A stretch of 64,000 nucleotides of DNA. Source: an uncultured Acidovorax sp. (GTDB lineage Bacteria > Pseudomonadota > Gammaproteobacteria > Burkholderiales > Burkholderiaceae_C). Of the stretch, positions 19,205-28,246 are shown in pieces. The notes below the pieces were generated by a model. It did not search any database. It saw only the letters and a program-made list of their open reading frames with translations, and was not told where the DNA came from. Every line of letters begins with the position of its first letter. The first letter of the stretch is position 1. A program made the translations under genes and the position numbers. The stretch is taken from the NCBI GenBank assembly GCA_913774955.1, contig CAJYKV010000001.1, forward strand, positions 16,624 to 80,623, given 5' to 3'.

Positions 19205-20095
19205 TCAGCCCGTGGCCAGATGCTCCAGCAGGGCGCGCGCATGCATGGGCAGGGCGTCTGCCGGAATCCGTGCGCACAGCACCAACTCGCGCATGGCCCA
19301 GGCGTCGGTGAGCGCGACGCGCCGCAACCCGGTGGAGCGCGCCAGCCGGACGGCCGCCGCGCGCGGCACGATCGCCACCAGGCCCGCATTCAGCCCCACG
19401 AGGCGGCAGACGGCATCGACGTGCTGCAGCCGCGCGCGGTAGCGCAGCCGGCGGCCCTGCCGCATGGCCTGGCGGGCAAGGTGCATCTGCAGCGCGCTGT
19501 CTTCGGGCAGGCCCGCGAAATCCTCTCCTGCCGCCTCGGCGAGGGCCACGGCACCGCGGCCGGCGAGCGCATGGCCGCGCGGCACGATCAGGTCCAGCGG
19601 GTCTGCCACGAAGGGCCGCACCTCCAGCCCCTGCAGGTCGGCGGTGCGCGAAGCGATGCCGAGGTCGCACAGCCCGGTGCGCACACCGTCGGCCACGTCG
19701 TCGCTGGCACGCTCCTCGGCATCCACCGCGATGCGCTGATGCGCCGCGAGAAAGGTGGCCAGCGGTGCGGCCAGATGCTCGCTCATCGCCGAGGTGTTGC
19801 AGAACAGGCGCACGTGGCCCGACAGGCCCGTGCCGTGCGCGCCCAGTTCGCCGCGCAGCCGCTCCATCTGCTGCAGCACGATGCGCGCATGGTGGACGAG
19901 CGTGCGCCCGGCCGCCGTGGCCCGCACACCGCGGCGCTCGCGCAGCAGCAGCGGCGTGCCGAGCGCCTCTTCCATCGCCAGGATGCGTTCGCTCGCCGAC
20001 GCCAGCGCCATGTGCGCCCGTGCGGCGCCGGCCGTGATCGTCCCGGCCTCGTGAACGTGGAGGAACAGCCGCAGGTCCGTCAGGTCGAAACGCAT
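19205..20095 (-). CDS. LysR-type transcriptional regulator
   Basis: A 296-residue regulator from the ATG at 20095 (MRFDLTDLRLFLHVHEAGTI); the longer open frame to 20164 adds residues outside the family fold. Residues 1–60 are the winged helix-turn-helix (TITAGAARAHMALASASERI, LLLRERRGVRATAAGRTLV). The rest is the periplasmic-binding-like effector domain, including LSGHVRLFCNTSAMSEHLAA. It is divergent from the TSUP gene with about 150 bases between the starts, so control of that gene is the simplest hypothesis. The effector is unknown. Confidence 0.9.
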   Translation of the reverse strand: MRFDLTDLRLFLHVHEAGTITAGAARAHMALASASERILAMEEALGTPLLLRERRGVRATAAGRTLVHHARIVLQQMERLRGELGAHGTGLSGHVRLFCNTSAMSEHLAAPLATFLAAHQRIAVDAEERASDDVADGVRTGLCDLGIASRTADLQGLEVRPFVADPLDLIVPRGHALAGRGAVALAEAAGEDFAGLPEDSALQMHLARQAMRQGRRLRYRARLQHVDAVCRLVGLNAGLVAIVPRAAAVRLARSTGLRRVALTDAWAMRELVLCARIPADALPMHARALLEHLATG

Positions 20096-20242
20096 GCGCC
20101 ACGCTACCACAGCTGCATCTTCTGCCTTCGGCCGCGCCGGAGCCTGGGCACGGAACATCCGCATCGCGCGCGGCGCCGGCGCCCTCCAGAATTCGCGCTA
20201 TACGCCCCGGAGCAGGCCAGGGCGAGCGAAAGGAGCCGATGC

Positions 20243-21028
20243 ATGGCAGCAGGGGAGTGGATGGACGCGGCGACGGCGGCGGCAGGACCGGTAGCGATGG
20301 GAGGCGCGGCGGCAGGCGCTGCACTGGTTTTCATGCTCGCCGGGTTGGTGAAGGGCGTCGTCGGGCTGGGGCTGCCGACGGTGTCGATGGCACTGCTCGC
20401 GCTCTGGATGCCGACCGCGCAGGCGGCGGCGCTGCTGATCGTGCCCTCGCTCGCCACCAACCTCTGGCAGGTGCGGCCCTGGCGCGGTTTTTCCGCACTG
20501 CTGCGGCAGCATGCGGGAATGCAGATCGGCATCTGCGCGGGCACCTGGGCGGGTGCCTGGTGGTTCGGCGCACCCCAGGGTGCCGGCGCGCGCGCCGCGC
20601 TGGGTGCCGCGCTCGTCGCCTATGCGGGATGGTCGCTGGCGGGTGCCCGGGTGCCGACCGTGCCCGCGCGGCACCGGGGCTGGCTGGGGTGGGTGGTGGG
20701 CGCCGCCACGGGCGCCATCACCGCCGCGACGGGTGTGTTCGTGGTGCCGGCCGTGCCCTACCTGCAGGCGCTCGGGCTGCAGCGCGACGCGCTGGTGCAG
20801 GCGATGGGGCTGTGCTTCACGGTATCGACGCTCGCGCTGGGCGCGGGGCTCGCATCGCAGGCCGGCCTGCCGCTCCCGGCGCTGGCCGGCTCGGTGGCGC
20901 TGCTGCTGCCGGCCATCGCGGGCATGGCGCTCGGCAGCCGGCTGCGCGGTCACCTCTCGCCGGAGGCCTTCCGGAAATGCCTGATGGCAGGCCTGCTGGC
21001 GCTGGGCCTGGGAATGCTGCTGGCTTAG
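20243..21028 (+). CDS. TSUP (TauE/SafE) family membrane transporter
   Basis: A 261-residue membrane protein from the ATG at 20243, which follows AAAGGAG at good spacing. It has about eight hydrophobic segments in two related halves, each opening with a TSUP-type glycine-rich stretch: LAGLVKGVVGLGLPTVSMAL in the first, and WVVGAATGAITAATGVFVVP in the second. TauE/SafE proteins export sulfite, sulfoacetate or other organosulfur and carboxylate anions. The substrate cannot be read from the sequence. The gene is divergent from a LysR regulator. Confidence 0.88.
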   Translation: MAAGEWMDAATAAAGPVAMGGAAAGAALVFMLAGLVKGVVGLGLPTVSMALLALWMPTAQAAALLIVPSLATNLWQVRPWRGFSALLRQHAGMQIGICAGTWAGAWWFGAPQGAGARAALGAALVAYAGWSLAGARVPTVPARHRGWLGWVVGAATGAITAATGVFVVPAVPYLQALGLQRDALVQAMGLCFTVSTLALGAGLASQAGLPLPALAGSVALLLPAIAGMALGSRLRGHLSPEAFRKCLMAGLLALGLGMLLA

Positions 21029-21049
21029 AGCGGCTCACCCGGCTGGCCG

Positions 21050-21583
21050 TCACACCCGCTGCTTCCCCAGCTTGCGCGTGAGCGTGCGGCGGTGCATGCC
21101 CAGCCGGCGCGCGGCCTCGGAGATGTTGAAGTCGGTCTCGGCCAGCACTTCATGGATGCGCTCCCATTCGAGCGTCTTGATGGAGCTGGAGCGGTTGGTC
21201 AGCTCCACTTCCGTATTGCCTTCGGCGAGGCCGAAGGCGGTTTCGATGTCGTCGGTGTTGGACGGCTTGGCGAGGTAGTGGCAGGCGCCGAGCTTCACCG
21301 CCTCGACCGCGGTGGCGATGCTGGCGAAGCCCGTCAGCACCACGATGCGCATCTCGGGGTTGCAGGCGTGCAGCTTCTGCACGCAGGCCAGTCCGGACGC
21401 TTCGCCCTTGAGCTTCAGGTCGACCACGGCGTAGTCCGGATCGTGCGATGCGAGCAGCGCCTCCACGCCCGCCAGGCTGTCGGCCTGCAGCACGCGGTAG
21501 CCGCGGCGCTCGAAGGAGCGCGCGAGCGTCCGGGCGAGGGCTTCGTCGTCTTCCACGATCAGCAGCAGGCGTTCATCGTCCAT
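21050..21583 (-). CDS. regA: Redox response regulator RegA (PrrA/ActR type)
   Basis: A response regulator of 177 residues with an N-terminal receiver (LLLIVEDDEALARTLARSFE, phospho-Asp in YAVVDLKLKGEASGL, Thr in IVVLTGFASIATAV, Lys in CHYLAKPS). After a short linker comes a Fis-like helix-turn-helix at the C-terminus (FNISEAARRLGMHRRTLTRKL), which is the hallmark of RegA/PrrA/ActR. It overlaps the 3' end of regB by 11 bases. RegA proteins control aerobic and anaerobic respiration genes, including terminal oxidases. Its place at the end of the cyo operon suggests feedback on that operon. Confidence 0.93.
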   Translation of the reverse strand: MDDERLLLIVEDDEALARTLARSFERRGYRVLQADSLAGVEALLASHDPDYAVVDLKLKGEASGLACVQKLHACNPEMRIVVLTGFASIATAVEAVKLGACHYLAKPSNTDDIETAFGLAEGNTEVELTNRSSSIKTLEWERIHEVLAETDFNISEAARRLGMHRRTLTRKLGKQRV

Positions 21584-23000
21584 GGTGTGCGGGTCCGGTG
21601 GTGGGCAGCGCGATCGCCGACAGGGGCAGGCGGATGGTGACCTCGGCGCCGCCCACGGGCAGGTTGCGCGCCGTCACGCTGCCGCCCAGGGTGCGCGCCA
21701 CGTTCATGGCCAGGAAGAGCCCGAGGCCGCCGCCGGGACGCCCCTTGCTCGACTGGTACGGTTTGCCCAGCCGCATGAGGATGGCGGGATCGAACCCCGG
21801 CCCGGCATCGGTCACCGTGATGCGCAGGGCCTCCGCATCGCGCTCGGCGACCATGCCCACCCAGTCCGGCGAGGCGTCCCGGGCATTGTCCAACACATTG
21901 AAAACCATCTGTTGCAGCGTGGTGTCCGAGACCATGGGCGTATCGGCACCGAAGCGGTTCTCGTATTCGAACGCGGCGATGGTGCGGCTGGCGCGCCAGT
22001 CGCGCGCCAGCGCGTCGACGAAGGTCCGCACCGTGGTCTGGGCCGACGCCTCGCCGCGCGTCTCGCCGGCCGACAGCAGGATGCCGCTCACGATGGCCTT
22101 GCAGCGCTGCACCTGCGTCTGCATCTCGGCGATCTCGTCCTGCAGCACCGGGTCGGCGGCGAGGCGCGCATCGTGCCGCCAGTCTCCCAGGATCACGGCC
22201 ATGGTCGAGAGCGGCGTGCCCAGCTCGTGCGCTGCGCCCGAGGCCAGCAGGCCCATGCGCACGATGTGCTCCTCTTCCAGGCCGCGCTGCCGCGCCGCCG
22301 CCAGCCGGGCGTCGCGCTGGCGCAGGTTGCGCTCGATGCGGGTGATGAAGATCACGAGCAGGATCGCGTTCAGCAGGAAGCACGCCATCAGGCCGAGCAG
22401 GTAGGGGCTCGCCAGGCCCAGGTGCAGGTCCGCGGACAGCGGGAGCGGCAGGTTGAAGCGCGACAGCGCCGCGAAGCAGGCGGTGGTGATCGCGACGATG
22501 GACCAGATGTAGAACCCGCGCAGCAGCACCGCGCCGACCGCGATCTGCAGCAGGTAGAGGAAGACGAACGGATTGCCGGTGCCGCCGCTCAGGTAGAGCT
22601 GCACGGTGAGCACGGCCACGTCGATCAGCAGTGCGAGGAACAGCTCCACCTGGCGCACGGCGTGCCCCGTGCGCCAGCGCAGCAGGCTCACGATGTTGAA
22701 GAGCACCAGGCAGCCCACCACCAGCAGCATCTCGTGCACGGGCATCGACAGCCCGAGGCTGTAGTAGGCGACCTCGATCGTGAAGATCTGCCCGATGGCC
22801 GCCACCCAGCGCAGCTGGATGAGCTGGTGCAGGTTCTTGAGCCCTGCGGCGGCGTTGGCGTAGCGGGCGTTGCGCACCGACGGCGCGGCGGGCGCCGCAG
22901 GGGGCGGCTTGGCGCCCGGGCCGGTATCAGGGCGTGGAGCGGTCGGAGGAGTGGAGGGCACGGTCGGCTGCGCGCGAGCGAAACTCGTAGCGTGCCACAT
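21573..23000 (-). CDS. regB: Redox sensor histidine kinase RegB (PrrB/ActS type)
   Basis: A membrane kinase of 475 residues if it starts at the ATG at 23000. A TTG at 23018 and a GTG at 22964 are alternatives, and all overlap the end of the SURF1 gene. Six hydrophobic segments lie between residues about 60 and 220. The RegB quinone-binding motif GGTGNPF is present near residue 139. The H-box is MGLLASGAAHELGTPLSTMA (His near 258), followed by a conserved Cys in QVQRCKAIVSGILLSAGETR. The ATP-binding lid is RPGGGLGLFLAMNV. RegB senses the quinone pool and redox state and phosphorylates RegA. The Pro/Ala-rich N-terminus makes the exact start uncertain. Confidence 0.9.
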   Translation of the reverse strand: MWHATSFARAQPTVPSTPPTAPRPDTGPGAKPPPAAPAAPSVRNARYANAAAGLKNLHQLIQLRWVAAIGQIFTIEVAYYSLGLSMPVHEMLLVVGCLVLFNIVSLLRWRTGHAVRQVELFLALLIDVAVLTVQLYLSGGTGNPFVFLYLLQIAVGAVLLRGFYIWSIVAITTACFAALSRFNLPLPLSADLHLGLASPYLLGLMACFLLNAILLVIFITRIERNLRQRDARLAAARQRGLEEEHIVRMGLLASGAAHELGTPLSTMAVILGDWRHDARLAADPVLQDEIAEMQTQVQRCKAIVSGILLSAGETRGEASAQTTVRTFVDALARDWRASRTIAAFEYENRFGADTPMVSDTTLQQMVFNVLDNARDASPDWVGMVAERDAEALRITVTDAGPGFDPAILMRLGKPYQSSKGRPGGGLGLFLAMNVARTLGGSVTARNLPVGGAEVTIRLPLSAIALPTTGPAHHGR

Positions 23001-23787
23001 ACCAGCCCGCACCGACAACCATCAGCGCGAGCCCGTACCAGGTGAGGGCGTACACGAGGTGGCTGTTGGGGAAGCGGATCACCGTCAGGCCGGCGCGGGG
23101 CCAGGGGCCGGCGCTGGCGGCCGCACCTTCACCGATCGCCTGCGGCGGCTGCTTTGCCGTGGGCAGGCCGGCGTCGATGAAGAACGGCGCGGCACGCGGC
23201 AGTTGCCGGTCCGCCGCGATGGCGGCCACGTCGCGCGAGTACCAGCGCTGCGTGGCCGGGTCGTTGGCGCGCAGCAGGCTGCCGCCGGGCTCGCTCAGGC
23301 GCAGCAGGCCCTGGACGGTCACGGGCGCATTGCCCGCACCGCCGGCATCGGCCCCCGCGAGCGCGTCGCCGCCCGGCAGCCAGCGCGCGCGCTGGTCCTG
23401 CGGAACGAAGCCGCGGTTCACCAGCACCTGCGTGCCGTCGGCCTGCTGCAGCGGGGTCATCACCCAGAACCCCGCGCCGAGTTCGGTGGTGGCCTGGGCG
23501 AGCACCGTGCGGTCCGCGAGCCAGCGGCCGGTGGCCGCCACGGGCAGGTATTCGTAGCGCGCGGCGTCGATCTGCGGCCATTGGGCCGGAGGCGGCACGG
23601 GCACCGGTGCGGAATGCACGCGCTGGTCCACGCGCTCGATCAGCGCGAGCTTCCAGGCCCGGCGCTGCACCTGCCACGTGCCCAGGGCCATGAAGCCCAA
23701 AAACAAGGCGATGCCCACCAGGATGAGCATCGCCTTCAGGAGAGGAGAGCGCCGGCGCGGGCCGGCCTCCGTGCTGCCTTGCACCAC
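22927..23787 (-). CDS. SURF1-family oxidase assembly protein
   Basis: The predicted 286 residues come from a GTG at 23787; an ATG at 23730 just before the first membrane segment is a possible later start. The SURF1 layout is present: one N-terminal helix (AMLILVGIALFLGFMALGTW, with WQVQRRAWK after it), a periplasmic beta domain (PVAATGRWLADRTVLAQATT, VLVNRGFVPQDQRARWLPGG), and a C-terminal helix with NSHLVYALTWYGLALMVVGA. SURF1 helps insert heme into subunit I of heme-copper oxidases. Here it directly follows cyoD, so it probably serves the quinol oxidase. Confidence 0.9.
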   Translation of the reverse strand: MVQGSTEAGPRRRSPLLKAMLILVGIALFLGFMALGTWQVQRRAWKLALIERVDQRVHSAPVPVPPPAQWPQIDAARYEYLPVAATGRWLADRTVLAQATTELGAGFWVMTPLQQADGTQVLVNRGFVPQDQRARWLPGGDALAGADAGGAGNAPVTVQGLLRLSEPGGSLLRANDPATQRWYSRDVAAIAADRQLPRAAPFFIDAGLPTAKQPPQAIGEGAAASAGPWPRAGLTVIRFPNSHLVYALTWYGLALMVVGAGWYVARYEFRSRAADRALHSSDRSTP

Positions 23788-23794
23788 CGTGTCG

Positions 23795-24232
23795 TCAGGG
23801 TGCGTTGTTCACCGGCGGGGGCAGCGGCGCGGTGGATGCGGGCATGGTGTGCTCCGGCATCATGTTCGTGTTCATGTGGAACATGACCCACAGCGTGCCG
23901 GCGATGGCGATGGCCACGAACACCACGGTGAAGATGGTGGACAGCATGGTCCAGCCGCCCTCGACCTTGCCGTTCATGTGCAGGAAGCACACCATGTGCA
24001 CGAGGATCTGCGCCACGGCGAAGGCGCCCAGCACCAGCACGGCCGTGCTGCGGTCGGAGATCACCTTGGCCATCACGAGCCAGAACGGGATCGCGGTGAG
24101 GATGATCGAGAGCACGAAGCCGGTCATGTAGCCGGAGAAGGTGCTGTGCGGGCCATCGTCGTGGTGGTGGCCGTCGTGCGCGGCATGCCCGTCGTGGGCA
24201 TGGGCGTGTGCGTGTGAATTCTGTGCGGACAT
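23795..24232 (-). CDS. cyoD: Cytochrome bo quinol oxidase subunit IV
   Basis: A small membrane protein of 145 residues from the ATG at 24232. The N-terminal ~30 residues are very His/Asp-rich (HAHAHAHDGHAAHDGHHHDD), which could bind metal or be a tolerated low-complexity tail. Three transmembrane helices follow: MTGFVLSIILTAIPFWLVM, AVLVLGAFAVAQILVHMVCF and TIFTVVFVAIAIAGTLWVMF. CyoD stabilises the oxidase and supports CuB site assembly. It follows cyoC by two bases and is followed by SURF1, not by cyoE. Confidence 0.92.
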   Translation of the reverse strand: MSAQNSHAHAHAHDGHAAHDGHHHDDGPHSTFSGYMTGFVLSIILTAIPFWLVMAKVISDRSTAVLVLGAFAVAQILVHMVCFLHMNGKVEGGWTMLSTIFTVVFVAIAIAGTLWVMFHMNTNMMPEHTMPASTAPLPPPVNNAP

Positions 24233-24234
24233 GG

Positions 24235-24867
24235 TTACAGCACCCCCATCAGGTACACAAAGGTGAAGACGCCGATCCACACGACGTCCAGGAAGTGCCA
24301 GAACATCGACAGGCACATCAGGCGACGGTTGTTGGCGGGGATCAGGCCATGCTTGCCGATCTGCACCATCAGCACGACCAGCCAGATCAGGCCGAAGGTG
24401 ACGTGCAGGCCGTGGGTGCCCACCAGCGTGAAGAAGGCCGACAGGAAGGCGCTGCGCTGCGGGCCGGCGCCTTCGTGGATCAGGTGGTGGAACTCATAGA
24501 GTTCGAGGCCCAGGAAGCACAGGCCGAACAGGCCCGTGATCGCCAGCCAGCCCAGCGTGCCGCGCACGTTGCCCTTCTGCTTCTGCAGCATCGCGAAGCC
24601 GAAGGTGATGGACGACAGCAGCAGGAAGGCCGTGTTGATGGCCACCAGCGAGAGATCGAACAGCTGCGCGCCGGTCGGGCCGGCCGCGTAGCTGCGGCCC
24701 AGCACGCCGTAGGTGGCGAACAGTGCGGCGAAGATGAGGCAGTCGCTCATCAGGTAGAGCCAGAAGCCGAGCGCGGTGCCGTTCTCTGGATGGGGCTCCT
24801 CCGCGAGATGGTAGTCGCGGGCAGCCAGGGCGCCTGCGGCGCCTGCTTGGTAACGGATATCAGACAT
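24235..24867 (-). CDS. cyoC: Cytochrome bo quinol oxidase subunit III
   Basis: The predicted 210 residues start at the ATG at 24867, whose ATGTCTGA overlaps the cyoB stop by eight bases. The family pattern is clear: [20 protein letters not shown], then [52 protein letters not shown] and [20 protein letters not shown]. There are five helices, as in E. coli CyoC. It is a non-redox subunit of the inner-membrane complex. Confidence 0.95.
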   Translation of the reverse strand: MSDIRYQAGAAGALAARDYHLAEEPHPENGTALGFWLYLMSDCLIFAALFATYGVLGRSYAAGPTGAQLFDLSLVAINTAFLLLSSITFGFAMLQKQKGNVRGTLGWLAITGLFGLCFLGLELYEFHHLIHEGAGPQRSAFLSAFFTLVGTHGLHVTFGLIWLVVLMVQIGKHGLIPANNRRLMCLSMFWHFLDVVWIGVFTFVYLMGVL

Positions 24868-26866
24868 GGGAGCGGGCGAGTTGGAGTGTGCGGGCTTCTT
24901 CGGTCTTGTTGACTTCATCGGCAGGGATGTAGAAGTCGCGCTTGTAGTTGAACGTGTGGATGATCGCGGCCAGCACGATGCCCAGGAACGACACGCCTGC
25001 GAGCAGCCACATGTGCCAGATCAGCGCGAAGCCGAGCACCAGCGAGAAGCCGGAGATCACCGCGCCTGCGCCGGTGTTGGCCGGCATGTGGATCGGCTGG
25101 TAGCCGGCCAGGGGGCGCTTGTAGCCGTGCTTCTTCATGTCCCACCAGGCATCGATCTCATGCACGTAGGGCGTGAACGCGAAGTTGTACTGCGGCGGGG
25201 GCGAGGAGGTGGCCCACTCCAGCGTGCGGGCATCCCACGGGTCGCCCGTGAAATCGCGCAGTTCGTCGCGCTTGAGGTAGCTCACCACCAGCTGGATCAG
25301 GAAGCAGGCGATGCCCAGGGCGATGATGCCGGCGCCGATGGCGGCGATGATGAACCAGATCTGCAGCGACGGGTCCTCGAAGTGGTTGACGCGGCGCGTC
25401 ACGCCCATCAGGCCGAGCACGTAGAGCGGCGCGAACGCGACCCAGAAGCCCACCACCCACAGCCAGAAGGAGCGCAGGCCCCAGGTGCGGTCGAGCTTGT
25501 AGCCGAAGGCCTTCGGGAACCAGTAGTTGATGCCGGCGAACAGGCCGAACAGCACGCCGCCGATGATCACGTTGTGGAAGTGGGCGATCAGGAACAGGCT
25601 GTTGTGCAGCACGAAGTCGGCCGGGGGCACGGCCAGCAGCACGCCGGTCATGCCGCCGATGGCGAAGGTGGCCATGAACGCCACGGTCCACATCATGGGC
25701 AGCTCGAAGCGGATGCGGCCCTTGTACATCGTGAACAGCCAGTTGAAGATCTTCGCGCCCGTCGGGATCGAGATGATCATCGTGGTGATGCCGAAGAACG
25801 TGTTCACGCTCGCGCCGGAGCCCATCGTGAAGAAGTGGTGCAGCCACACGAGGTAGGACAGGATGGTGATCACCACCGTGGCGTACACCATCGAGGTGTA
25901 GCCGAACAGGCGCTTGCGGCAGAACGTGGCCACCACTTCGGAGAAGATGCCGAAAGCGGGCAGCACCAGGATGTAGACCTCGGGGTGGCCCCAGATCCAG
26001 ATCAGGTTCACGTAGAGCATCGGGTTGCCGCCGAAGTCGTTCGTGAAGAAGTTCGTGCCGATGTAGCGGTCGAGCGACATCAGCACCAGGGCGGCCGTCA
26101 GGACCGGGAACGAGGCCACGATCAGGGCATTGGTGCACAGCGAGGTCCAGGTGAAGATGGGCATCTTCATCAGGTTCATGCCGGGTGCGCGCATCTTGAT
26201 GATGGTGACGATCAGGTTGATCCCCGAGAGCGTCGTGCCCACCCCCGCGACCTGCAGCGCCCATATGTAGTAATCCAGCCCGGTCCCCGGGTTCTGCGCC
26301 CCCAGGTTGGACAGCGCCAGCCAGCCGGAGGTGGAGAACTCGCCCAGGAACAGCGAGATCATCACCAGGATGGCGCCGGCCGTTGTCATCCAGAAGCTGA
26401 AGTTGTTCAGGAACGGGAAGGCCACGTCGCGCGCGCCGATCTGCAGCGGCACGACGTAGTTCATCAGCCCGGTCACGAGCGGCATCGCCACGAAGAAGAT
26501 CATGATCACGCCGTGGGCGGTGAAGATCTGGTCGTAGTGGTGCGGCGGCAGGTAGCCCATGTTGTCGCCGAAGGCGATGGACTGCTGCAGGCGCATCATC
26601 ACCGCGTCGGCGAAGCCGCGCAGCAGCATGACGATGCCGAGGATCATGTACATGATCCCGATCTTCTTGTGGTCGATGCTGCACACCCAGTCGCGCCACA
26701 GCGGGCGCCACAGGCGGAAGCGCGTGACCGCGGCGAAGACGGCGAGGCCGCCCAGCACCACGGCGATGAAGGTCCACAGCACGATGGGCTCGTGCGCCAT
26801 CGGCACGGAGTCCCAGGTGAGCCGTCCCAGGGCCCAGTGGGAGGCGGAGATTTGTTCGGAGGACAT
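24860..26866 (-). CDS. cyoB: Cytochrome bo quinol oxidase subunit I
   Basis: The 668-residue catalytic subunit holds the low-spin heme, the high-spin heme–CuB centre and the proton pump. The quinol-site region is present with its Arg and Asp ([20 protein letters not shown]), followed by [20 protein letters not shown]. The D-channel region is [20 protein letters not shown]. The cross-linked His-Tyr motif is [20 protein letters not shown], and the heme ligands are in [20 protein letters not shown]. All point to a quinol oxidase with 15-helix topology. It follows cyoA by about 55 bases. Confidence 0.97.
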   Translation of the reverse strand: MSSEQISASHWALGRLTWDSVPMAHEPIVLWTFIAVVLGGLAVFAAVTRFRLWRPLWRDWVCSIDHKKIGIMYMILGIVMLLRGFADAVMMRLQQSIAFGDNMGYLPPHHYDQIFTAHGVIMIFFVAMPLVTGLMNYVVPLQIGARDVAFPFLNNFSFWMTTAGAILVMISLFLGEFSTSGWLALSNLGAQNPGTGLDYYIWALQVAGVGTTLSGINLIVTIIKMRAPGMNLMKMPIFTWTSLCTNALIVASFPVLTAALVLMSLDRYIGTNFFTNDFGGNPMLYVNLIWIWGHPEVYILVLPAFGIFSEVVATFCRKRLFGYTSMVYATVVITILSYLVWLHHFFTMGSGASVNTFFGITTMIISIPTGAKIFNWLFTMYKGRIRFELPMMWTVAFMATFAIGGMTGVLLAVPPADFVLHNSLFLIAHFHNVIIGGVLFGLFAGINYWFPKAFGYKLDRTWGLRSFWLWVVGFWVAFAPLYVLGLMGVTRRVNHFEDPSLQIWFIIAAIGAGIIALGIACFLIQLVVSYLKRDELRDFTGDPWDARTLEWATSSPPPQYNFAFTPYVHEIDAWWDMKKHGYKRPLAGYQPIHMPANTGAGAVISGFSLVLGFALIWHMWLLAGVSFLGIVLAAIIHTFNYKRDFYIPADEVNKTEEARTLQLARSHV

Positions 26867-26922
26867 AACGGGTCTCTTCTGAAGGGGGCCTGCGCCGCTC
26901 GCGCGCAGCAGGCCCTACAGGG

Positions 26923-27969
26923 TCATTGCGGGGTGGGGGCGCGCGTGGCGTCGCGCGTTTCCAGGGAGGCGATCACACGGGCGGAGTTCTCGGCCGTGCA
27001 CACGTCCTGCGGCAGGTTCAGGCCCACGGCCTTGAGGTAGGCCTCGCCGCCGTTCGCGTCGATGGCCATCATGTGGTGCATGCACATCTTGCCGTCTTCC
27101 ACGCAGCGGTTGAGCACCTTGTCGTAGAGGCCGGCCTCGACCGACGCGAAGCGCTCCACGGGGTTGCGCTCGCTGGGCTTGGCCAGGGCCAGGTACGTCT
27201 TGGCGTCGAGTGCCTTGCCGGTGCCCTTCACGTCGGCGACCCACTTGTCGAAGTCGCCGTCGTTCAGGCCGTGGAACTTGAACGTCATGCCCGAGAAGCC
27301 CGGGCCGCTGTAGTGCGCCGAGAAGCCGTGGTAGACGCCTGCCTTGTTGATGATGGCGTTCAGCTCGGTCTGCATGCCGGGCATGGTGTAGATCATGCCC
27401 GCCAGGTCCGGCACGTAGAACGCGTTCATCGTGGACGTGGACGTGAGCTTGAAGACGATGGGGCGGTCCACCGGGGCGGCCACTTCGTTCACCGTCGCGA
27501 TGCCCTGCTCCGGATAGAAGAAGGCCCACTTCCAGTCCATGGCCACGACCTGGATCTCCAGCGGCTTGACGCTGGCCGGCAGCGGCCGGGCGGCGTCGAT
27601 GCGGTCCAGGGGCCGGTAGGGGTCGAGCTTGTGGGTGCTGATCCAGGTCAGCGCGCCCAGCGCGATGATGATCATGAGCGGCACCGTCCAGATCACCAGC
27701 TCCAGCGTGGTGGAGTGGTGCCAGTCGGGGTCGTACTCGGCCTCGGTGTTGGCCTGGCGGTACTTCCAGGCGAACAGGAAGGTGAGCAGGATCACCGGCA
27801 CGATGATGATCAGCATCAGCAGCGTCGCGGTGACGACGAGCTGGCCTTGCTGCGCGGCGACGTCGCCCGCCGGATTGAGGACGACGGCCTTGCTGCAGCC
27901 GGCGAGGCCGGCAGCCAGGGCGGCCGCGCCGAGCCATGCGGGCCCGCGGAGTTTCATGGTTTTCGACAT
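26923..27969 (-). CDS. cyoA: Cytochrome bo quinol oxidase subunit II (lipoprotein)
   Basis: The predicted product has 348 residues from the ATG at 27969. It has a lipoprotein signal peptide ending in the lipobox LAGC, two transmembrane helices (TATLLMLIIIVPVILLTFLF and LVIWTVPLMIIIALGALTWI) and a periplasmic cupredoxin fold (TSTSTMNAFYVPDLAGMIYT, later YHGFSAHYSGPGFSGMTFKF). The CuA Cys and His ligands of cytochrome c oxidases are absent, as expected for a quinol oxidase. A C-terminal extension has three Cys (NRCVEDGKMCMHHMM and DVCTAEN). It is the first gene of the cyo–surf1–regBA unit. Confidence 0.96.
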   Translation of the reverse strand: MSKTMKLRGPAWLGAAALAAGLAGCSKAVVLNPAGDVAAQQGQLVVTATLLMLIIIVPVILLTFLFAWKYRQANTEAEYDPDWHHSTTLELVIWTVPLMIIIALGALTWISTHKLDPYRPLDRIDAARPLPASVKPLEIQVVAMDWKWAFFYPEQGIATVNEVAAPVDRPIVFKLTSTSTMNAFYVPDLAGMIYTMPGMQTELNAIINKAGVYHGFSAHYSGPGFSGMTFKFHGLNDGDFDKWVADVKGTGKALDAKTYLALAKPSERNPVERFASVEAGLYDKVLNRCVEDGKMCMHHMMAIDANGGEAYLKAVGLNLPQDVCTAENSARVIASLETRDATRAPTPQ

Positions 27970-28056
27970 GCTTGGGGTGGGCGTAACAAAAGCGCGTTTA
28001 GGGCAAACGCGGATTACAGGATGGGGCAAATGTAATACGTTGGTGGGCCGTGTCGA

Positions 28057-28073
28057 TTGGACATTTTGTCCAA
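28057..28073. promoter_or_regulatory. Perfect inverted repeat between cyoA and the divergent transporter gene
   Basis: The arms TTGGACA and TGTCCAA are separated by TTT. It lies about 90 bases upstream of the cyoA start and 175 bases upstream of the MHS gene. It has the size of a dimeric-regulator operator, but no specific regulator is identified. Confidence 0.5.
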
Positions 28074-28246
28074 GGTCAAAGCACGCGCCTCCGGCTTGCG
28101 CTGGCGCGACCTGCGGGCCGATGAGCGCAAAACCCTCAGAGTGTAAGGGTTTGTCCGACCCCCGGTAGGGGAAAAGTCGCCTTGTAGGGGGGTGAACCGA
28201 AGAGTAGAACGGAAGCCGTGTTCAGCATGAATCCAGGAGTTTTCAT

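Noticed and set aside
23001..23018. TTG start for regB
   Set aside because: It would add six residues and increase the overlap with the SURF1 gene, with no ribosome binding site. The ATG at 23000 is preferred, though a later GTG is possible.
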